Shown here one piece after another: positions 13,542 through 16,548 of a stretch of 16,548 nt of DNA (position 1 is its first letter; every line of letters starts with the position of its first letter). Position numbers and translations under genes: made by a program. Source of the DNA: DASSFZ01 sp036514635 (GTDB taxonomy: Bacteria; Chloroflexota; Anaerolineae; Fen-1058); assembly GCA_036514635.1 (NCBI GenBank), contig DATBWU010000096.1:1-16548 (forward strand). The letters run 5' to 3'. The notes under the pieces were generated by a model, which saw only the letters and a list, made by a program, of their open reading frames with translations, was not told the origin of the DNA and searched no databases.

Positions 13542-15263
13542 ATGGCGAGATCGCGCAACGGCAACAACAACTCCAAAACCTTCACCACCCAGCAGTCGCT
13601 CAACGACTACGTCTGGAACATCTGCGACATCCTGCGCCGCTCCAACTGCGCCAGCGCGCTCCAATACATCCCCGAACTCACCTGGATTCTCTTCCTCCGC
13701 ATCTTCGACGAGAAAGAGGCCGCCGAAGCCGAGCACGCCGAAGCTGTCGGCGCATCCTACCGACCCTCGATCGAATCGCCCTATCGCTGGCAAGACTGGG
13801 CCGCGCCCGATGGCTGGAAACGCCGCGAATTGCAGGCCGGCGCACTCGGCGCATTCTTCGCCTTCGTCAACGGCGAACTCATCCCCTACTTGCGCGCTCT
13901 CAAAGACCGGCCCAATGCCACGCCGCGCCAGAAAGTCATCAGCCAGATCATGTCCGGCGTCGAGCGCACGCGCATCGACACCGAATACAACATGCTCGAA
14001 GTCCTCGACCGCGTCCACGCCATCAGCCGCGCCAACATCGACCTGACGCACATGTTCCCACTCTCGCAAGCCTACGAAGGCCTCCTCCTCAAATTGGGCG
14101 AGAAGAACAACGACGGCGGCCAGTTCTTCACGCCGCGCGTCATCATCCGCGCGATGGTCAAGACCGTCGCCCCGCGCATCGGCCAGATCGTCTACGATCC
14201 CGGCTGCGGCACCGGCGGCATGCTCGCCGAATCCTACGAGTACATGTACGCGCACGAACCGAACCTCACCGCCGATCAGATCGATCAGCTCAAGCATCGC
14301 ACGTTCTACGGCCGCGAAAAGGAAAACCTCATCTACCCGATCGCGCTGGCGAACCTGGTGCTGCACGACATCGACCAGCCCAACATCTGGCACGGCAACA
14401 CGCTCACCGGCCAAGAGACCTACGGTGGCCTGTTCGAGGGCGCGCCCGCCACGTATCCGATCGTCCTCACCAACCCGCCCTTCGGCGGCAAAGAGGGCAA
14501 GCCCGCGCAGACCCACTTCGCCTACAAGACCGGCGCGACGCAAGTCCTCTTCCTGCAGCACGTCATCGACAGCCTTGCGCGTGATGGAACGTGTGGCATC
14601 GTCCTCGACGAAGGTGTGCTCTTCCGCACCAACGAGATCGCCTTCGTTCAGACCAAGCGCAAATTGCTCAACGATTGCAACCTGTGGTGTATCATCAGCC
14701 TGCCCTCCGGCGTCTTCTCCGCCGTCGGCGCCGGCGTCAAGACCAACCTGCTCTTCTTCACCAAAGGCGAGCCGACCCAGAACATCTGGTATTACGATCT
14801 CTCCGGCGTCAAAGTCACCAAGAAGCAGCCACTCACCGACGAGCACTTCGAGGCGTTCTACCGCCTCCTGCCCGAGCGCGCCGACAGCGAGCACAGTTGG
14901 ACCATTGACATCGACGCGCGCCGCGCCGAAGCCAAGCGGCAGGCCGATCCGCTCCGCGCTCAGGCTGCCAGGCCGGCCGCGCAAGCCGCGCAGTTGCGCC
15001 AGCAGATCAAGGAACTGGAGAAGGCCGACTCGCGCGACGACGACAAGATAGCGACCCTCAAAACCGAGGCCACCACGCTCGAAGCCGAAGCCCGCGACCT
15101 CAATGCCAAAGCGCAAGCCATCGAAGAGGCCGTCTACGACCTCAAAGCCGTCAACCCGCACGCCAGGAACGATGAGGACACCCGCACGCCCGAAGACCTC
15201 ATCGCCATCATCGAGGCCAAAGGCCGCGAAGCCGCCGAGGCGTTGGCGCTACTTAAACATTGA
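13542..15263 (+). CDS. hsdM: Type I restriction-modification methylase subunit
   Basis: A 573-residue N6-adenine methyltransferase subunit. An N-terminal helical domain (FTTQQSLNDYVWNICDILRR onward, about 13-160) precedes the catalytic domain, with SAM-binding DPGCGTGG (219-226) and the catalytic NPPF (311-314). A long alanine- and glutamate-rich coiled coil (about 470-530) and TPEDLIAIIEAKG close the protein. With HsdS it modifies the target sites. I start at the ATG before ARSRNGNNNSKTF, as in the family; the open frame runs back into hairpin DNA without homology. No good ribosome binding site is seen. It lies 1.2 kb after hsdS, which is unusual since hsdM and hsdS are normally adjacent. 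Confidence 0.93.
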   Translation: MARSRNGNNNSKTFTTQQSLNDYVWNICDILRRSNCASALQYIPELTWILFLRIFDEKEAAEAEHAEAVGASYRPSIESPYRWQDWAAPDGWKRRELQAGALGAFFAFVNGELIPYLRALKDRPNATPRQKVISQIMSGVERTRIDTEYNMLEVLDRVHAISRANIDLTHMFPLSQAYEGLLLKLGEKNNDGGQFFTPRVIIRAMVKTVAPRIGQIVYDPGCGTGGMLAESYEYMYAHEPNLTADQIDQLKHRTFYGREKENLIYPIALANLVLHDIDQPNIWHGNTLTGQETYGGLFEGAPATYPIVLTNPPFGGKEGKPAQTHFAYKTGATQVLFLQHVIDSLARDGTCGIVLDEGVLFRTNEIAFVQTKRKLLNDCNLWCIISLPSGVFSAVGAGVKTNLLFFTKGEPTQNIWYYDLSGVKVTKKQPLTDEHFEAFYRLLPERADSEHSWTIDIDARRAEAKRQADPLRAQAARPAAQAAQLRQQIKELEKADSRDDDKIATLKTEATTLEAEARDLNAKAQAIEEAVYDLKAVNPHARNDEDTRTPEDLIAIIEAKGREAAEALALLKH

Positions 15264-15486
15264 CCTACGTCGAGCACTACCTAGAAAACGTCAGTTCGGG
15301 ATCAGGCTCACCGCCCGCGTCTCCGCGAACAGCACGCGGAGCGCAGGCAGCCGCGAGGACGCGGTTGCCAGAGCCGATGCGTTTGTCGAGAAAAACCGTT
15401 ATCCCGAACTCACGTTAGAAAGTCATCAACCACTACGGCGATGAAGTGCTCAAAGTCATCGCCATCGCGCCGGAGGGCGCAAGGTG
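15260..15486 (+). pseudogene. Small ORF after hsdM, interrupted by an inverted-repeat element
   Basis: A TTG overlapping the hsdM stop (TTGA) opens the frame TYVEHYLE; the same frame resumes after the element as KVINHYGDEVLKVIAIAPEGAR and stops 2 nt before the next gene. Joined, the parts read as one smooth peptide of about 31 residues. The element adds a net 132 nt, keeping frame, but brings a TAG at 15416-15418. Function unknown; the ancestral start is uncertain. Confidence 0.4.
15288..15415. mobile_element. 128-bp element with terminal inverted repeats and flanking TAGAAA
   Basis: The ends ACGTCAGTTCGGGAT and ATCCCGAACTCACGT are inverted copies with one mismatch. TAGAAA stands directly outside each end (15282-15287 and 15416-15421), as a target duplication would. 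Inside lie nested inverted repeats, GGCTC with GAGCC and a 13-nt pair near CCGCGTCTCCGCG and CGCGAGGACGCGG. No coding sequence; MITE-like. Confidence 0.65.
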
Positions 15487-15488
15487 AA

Positions 15489-15674
15489 GTGACCATCATG
15501 GAAGCCGTCACCCTGCTCAGGCGGCAGGGGATCACCGTCGATCGCCGCACAATCCTGCGCGCATTCCACGGTGGCAAAATCAAAGGCCGCCAACTCCCCG
15601 GCGGCCCCAAGATGCCTGTCCTCCTCAAGAGGTCCTCAGTCCTCACATACACAAAAAAGCGCAGCCAGTCGTAG
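15489..15674 (+). CDS. Small helix-turn-helix protein, excisionase-like
   Basis: A 61-residue protein, (V)TIMEAVTLLRRQG then VDRRTILRAFHGGKIKGRQLP and GGPKMPVLLKRSSVLTYTKK. The EAxxLL helix, the R-T-I/V-x-R-x-x-x-x-G-K-I helix and the basic wing before VLLxRSSV fit the MerR/excisionase HTH_17 layout. Such proteins direct excision of integrated elements or act as small repressors. The start may be this GTG (GGAGG 12 nt upstream) or the ATG 9 nt later (AAGGTGA 10 nt upstream). It follows the interrupted small ORF by 2 nt. Confidence 0.55.
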   Translation: MTIMEAVTLLRRQGITVDRRTILRAFHGGKIKGRQLPGGPKMPVLLKRSSVLTYTKKRSQS

Positions 15675-15780
15675 CGGACTGACCGCGCCCGCGACCATTC
15701 GGCCCGACAGGGCCGGCCATGTCTTTGTCATTTGCAGTGGTGAAGACAGGCCAGCACATTAACAACCGAATAGCCGCCAG

Positions 15781-15847
15781 TGGCGGCGACGGGATTCGAA
15801 CCTGTGACCAAGGGCTTATGAGCAGCCAAAGTGCCCGTCAAGCCACC
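15781..15847 (-). pseudogene. tRNA-Met(CAT)-like remnant, 3' half intact
   Basis: On the minus strand ACAGG-TTCGAAT-CCTGT forms a perfect T-arm, followed by the acceptor 3' strand CGCCGCC and A. Upstream is TCATAAGCCC, the anticodon-loop region of elongator tRNA-Met. The 5' end GGTGGCT can pair with the acceptor at six of seven positions, but the D-arm and 5' anticodon stem are about 7 nt too short and do not fold. The whole is only 67 nt. It may be a decayed tRNA or an attachment-site copy of a tRNA 3' end. Confidence 0.55.
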
Positions 15848-15946
15848 ACATCTTGGAGCATTTGCTAGAGAAGTTTTCCGCCGGACTACCTCGCGTCGAG
15901 TCTCTTGGACTTTCCCTTCCGAGCCAGCGAACACCTCGTTGATGCT

Positions 15947-15974
15947 ATTATATTCAGAATCACATTGCAATCAA
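15947..15974 (-). promoter_or_regulatory. Good sigma-70 promoter facing the tRNA-like remnant
   Basis: On the minus strand TTGATT (15969-15974), a 16-bp spacer and a perfect TATAAT (15947-15952). It points at the tRNA-like sequence, whose 5' end would lie about 90 nt downstream of the start point. No coding gene is seen in 15848-15977. Confidence 0.5.
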
Positions 15975-15989
15975 GAGACAATCTCAGTC

Positions 15990-16120
15990 AGGGCAATCGC
16001 ATTTGAACGCAAAAGGCCAGTGTCTTAGCCAGCACATGCTTCCGCCGGGTGAAGCGTCCGGCGAAGAGGGCAACGAATTACTCGCTCGCCGAGAGCGTTA
16101 AATCCAAATGCGATTGCCCT
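15990..16120. mobile_element. 131-bp MITE with perfect 16-bp terminal inverted repeats
   Basis: AGGGCAATCGCATTTG (15990-16005) and CAAATGCGATTGCCCT (16105-16120) are perfect inverted repeats. ACAATCTCAGT occurs at 15978-15988 and again at 16121-16131, an 11-bp target duplication with one extra C on the left. There is no transposase; the long duplication would fit mobilisation by an IS4-type transposase, which is inference. It lies between the promoter above and the CRISPR array. Confidence 0.85.
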
Positions 16121-16217
16121 ACAATCTCAGTTCGCCGGCAATGGCAGGCGGACGAAAGGCTTGTCTCCAGTCATGTGGGAGATTCGTCAATCGATGGGCA
16201 GGGCAAGTCGTTGCGTT

Positions 16218-16548
16218 CGGCCCATCCCCACTCACGCGGGGAGCATTGTGGCCCCTGAATCTCGAAACTCCCGGACGCCGGTTCATCCCCACTCGCGCGG
16301 GGAACATGTTTTCCATCTCTCTGCTCCTGTCTCTCATTCGGTTCATCCCCACTCGCGCGGGGAACATTTCTGCGCGGCGCTCATTCAGACACCTCGACGC
16401 GGTTCATCCCCACTCGCGCGGGGAACATAAGCCGCCGAGGACGCGGATGCAGCGCGGGAACGGTTCATCCCCACTCGCGCGGGGAACATCGCGACCACGC
16501 GGGAAATAAAAGATGCGTACCGGTTCATCCCCACTCGCGCGGGGAACA
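16218..16548 (-). CRISPR. Type I-E CRISPR array, trailer end, cut by the window edge
   Basis: Six repeats of 29 nt at 16218, 16279, 16339, 16400, 16461 and 16521 (the last lacks its final base) with five spacers of 31-32 nt. On the plus strand repeats run CGGTTCATCCCC to GCGGGGAACAT. Read on the minus strand they match the I-E form: TTCCCCGC, a GCGA loop, GTGGGG, and the 5' handle ATGAACCG. The stem has six pairs with one G-T. The leftmost repeat has four changes yet keeps the stem and a GNRA-type loop (GTGA). Since transcription should be leftward, this worn repeat marks the trailer and the leader and any cas genes lie beyond the right edge. All spacers differ. Confidence 0.95.

Noticed and set aside
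13446..15161. 571-codon open frame on the minus strand opposite hsdM
   Set aside because: It is a shadow of GC-rich codon bias; its translation is Val/Gly/Asp-rich without motifs, while the opposite strand holds full hsdM motifs.
15831..16028. Small plus-strand ORF over the tRNA-like remnant and MITE edge
   Set aside because: No family resemblance, and it runs through a tRNA-like sequence and a transposon end.
15978..16217. This stretch as the CRISPR leader
   Set aside because: Repeat orientation and the worn left-hand repeat both place the leader to the right of the array.
16108..16509. Open frames with repeated HPHSRGEH or FIPTRAGN peptides
   Set aside because: They are translations of the CRISPR repeats, not genes.

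Overview
The window looks like chromosomal DNA of a high-GC bacterium. Tight clusters with good Shine-Dalgarno sites, scattered short palindromic repeats, and protein families resembling those common in Chloroflexota (YHS-CopA fusion, b6-type cytochrome b, EcoEI-like type I restriction enzyme) suggest a Chloroflexota-like organism. That placement is inference; no rRNA or marker gene is present.

Left third (about 1-7050), all on the minus strand: a copper and membrane-redox cluster. In order of transcription it reads cytochrome b (7044 to 5983), a secreted Ig-like anchored protein, two 67-residue membrane proteins, a stand-alone YHS protein and a terminator; then a divergent Lgt-like membrane protein and a DUF2933-like small membrane protein; then a Cu(I) P-type ATPase (copA) with an N-terminal YHS domain, and a membrane-anchored cupredoxin. 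YHS, CopA and cupredoxin would bind, pump and buffer copper at the membrane. Cytochrome b stands here without a Rieske protein or cytochrome c1/f.

Junction (about 7050-7850): no intact gene. It holds terminator-like hairpins, the frameshifted tail of a sensor histidine kinase on the minus strand, and the 3' end of an unidentified gene on the plus strand. It reads as a rearrangement scar.

Middle and right (7849-15263), plus strand: a type I restriction-modification locus in the order hsdR, hsdS, hsdM, broken up by extra genes. A VapC-type toxin-antitoxin pair lies between hsdR and hsdS and is flanked by a 145-bp near-identical duplication of the hsdR 3' end. Between hsdS and hsdM lie tandem palindromic repeats, a GIY-YIG protein, an MNT nucleotidyltransferase (antitoxin type) and the beheaded start of its HEPN partner, cut off by a block of four hairpins.

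Right end (15264-16548): a small ORF interrupted by a 128-bp inverted-repeat element, a small excisionase-like helix-turn-helix protein, a tRNA-Met-like 3' remnant on the minus strand with a good promoter upstream, a 131-bp MITE with perfect terminal inverted repeats and 11-bp target duplications, and the trailer end of a type I-E CRISPR array that continues beyond the right edge. Restriction-modification, toxin-antitoxin and CRISPR together form a defence island with many traces of mobile DNA.

A recurring theme is intergenic palindromic repeats that have entered coding sequence: inside CopA, at the CopA stop codon, at the HsdS N-terminus, probably at the GIY-YIG C-terminus, and in the HEPN gene.
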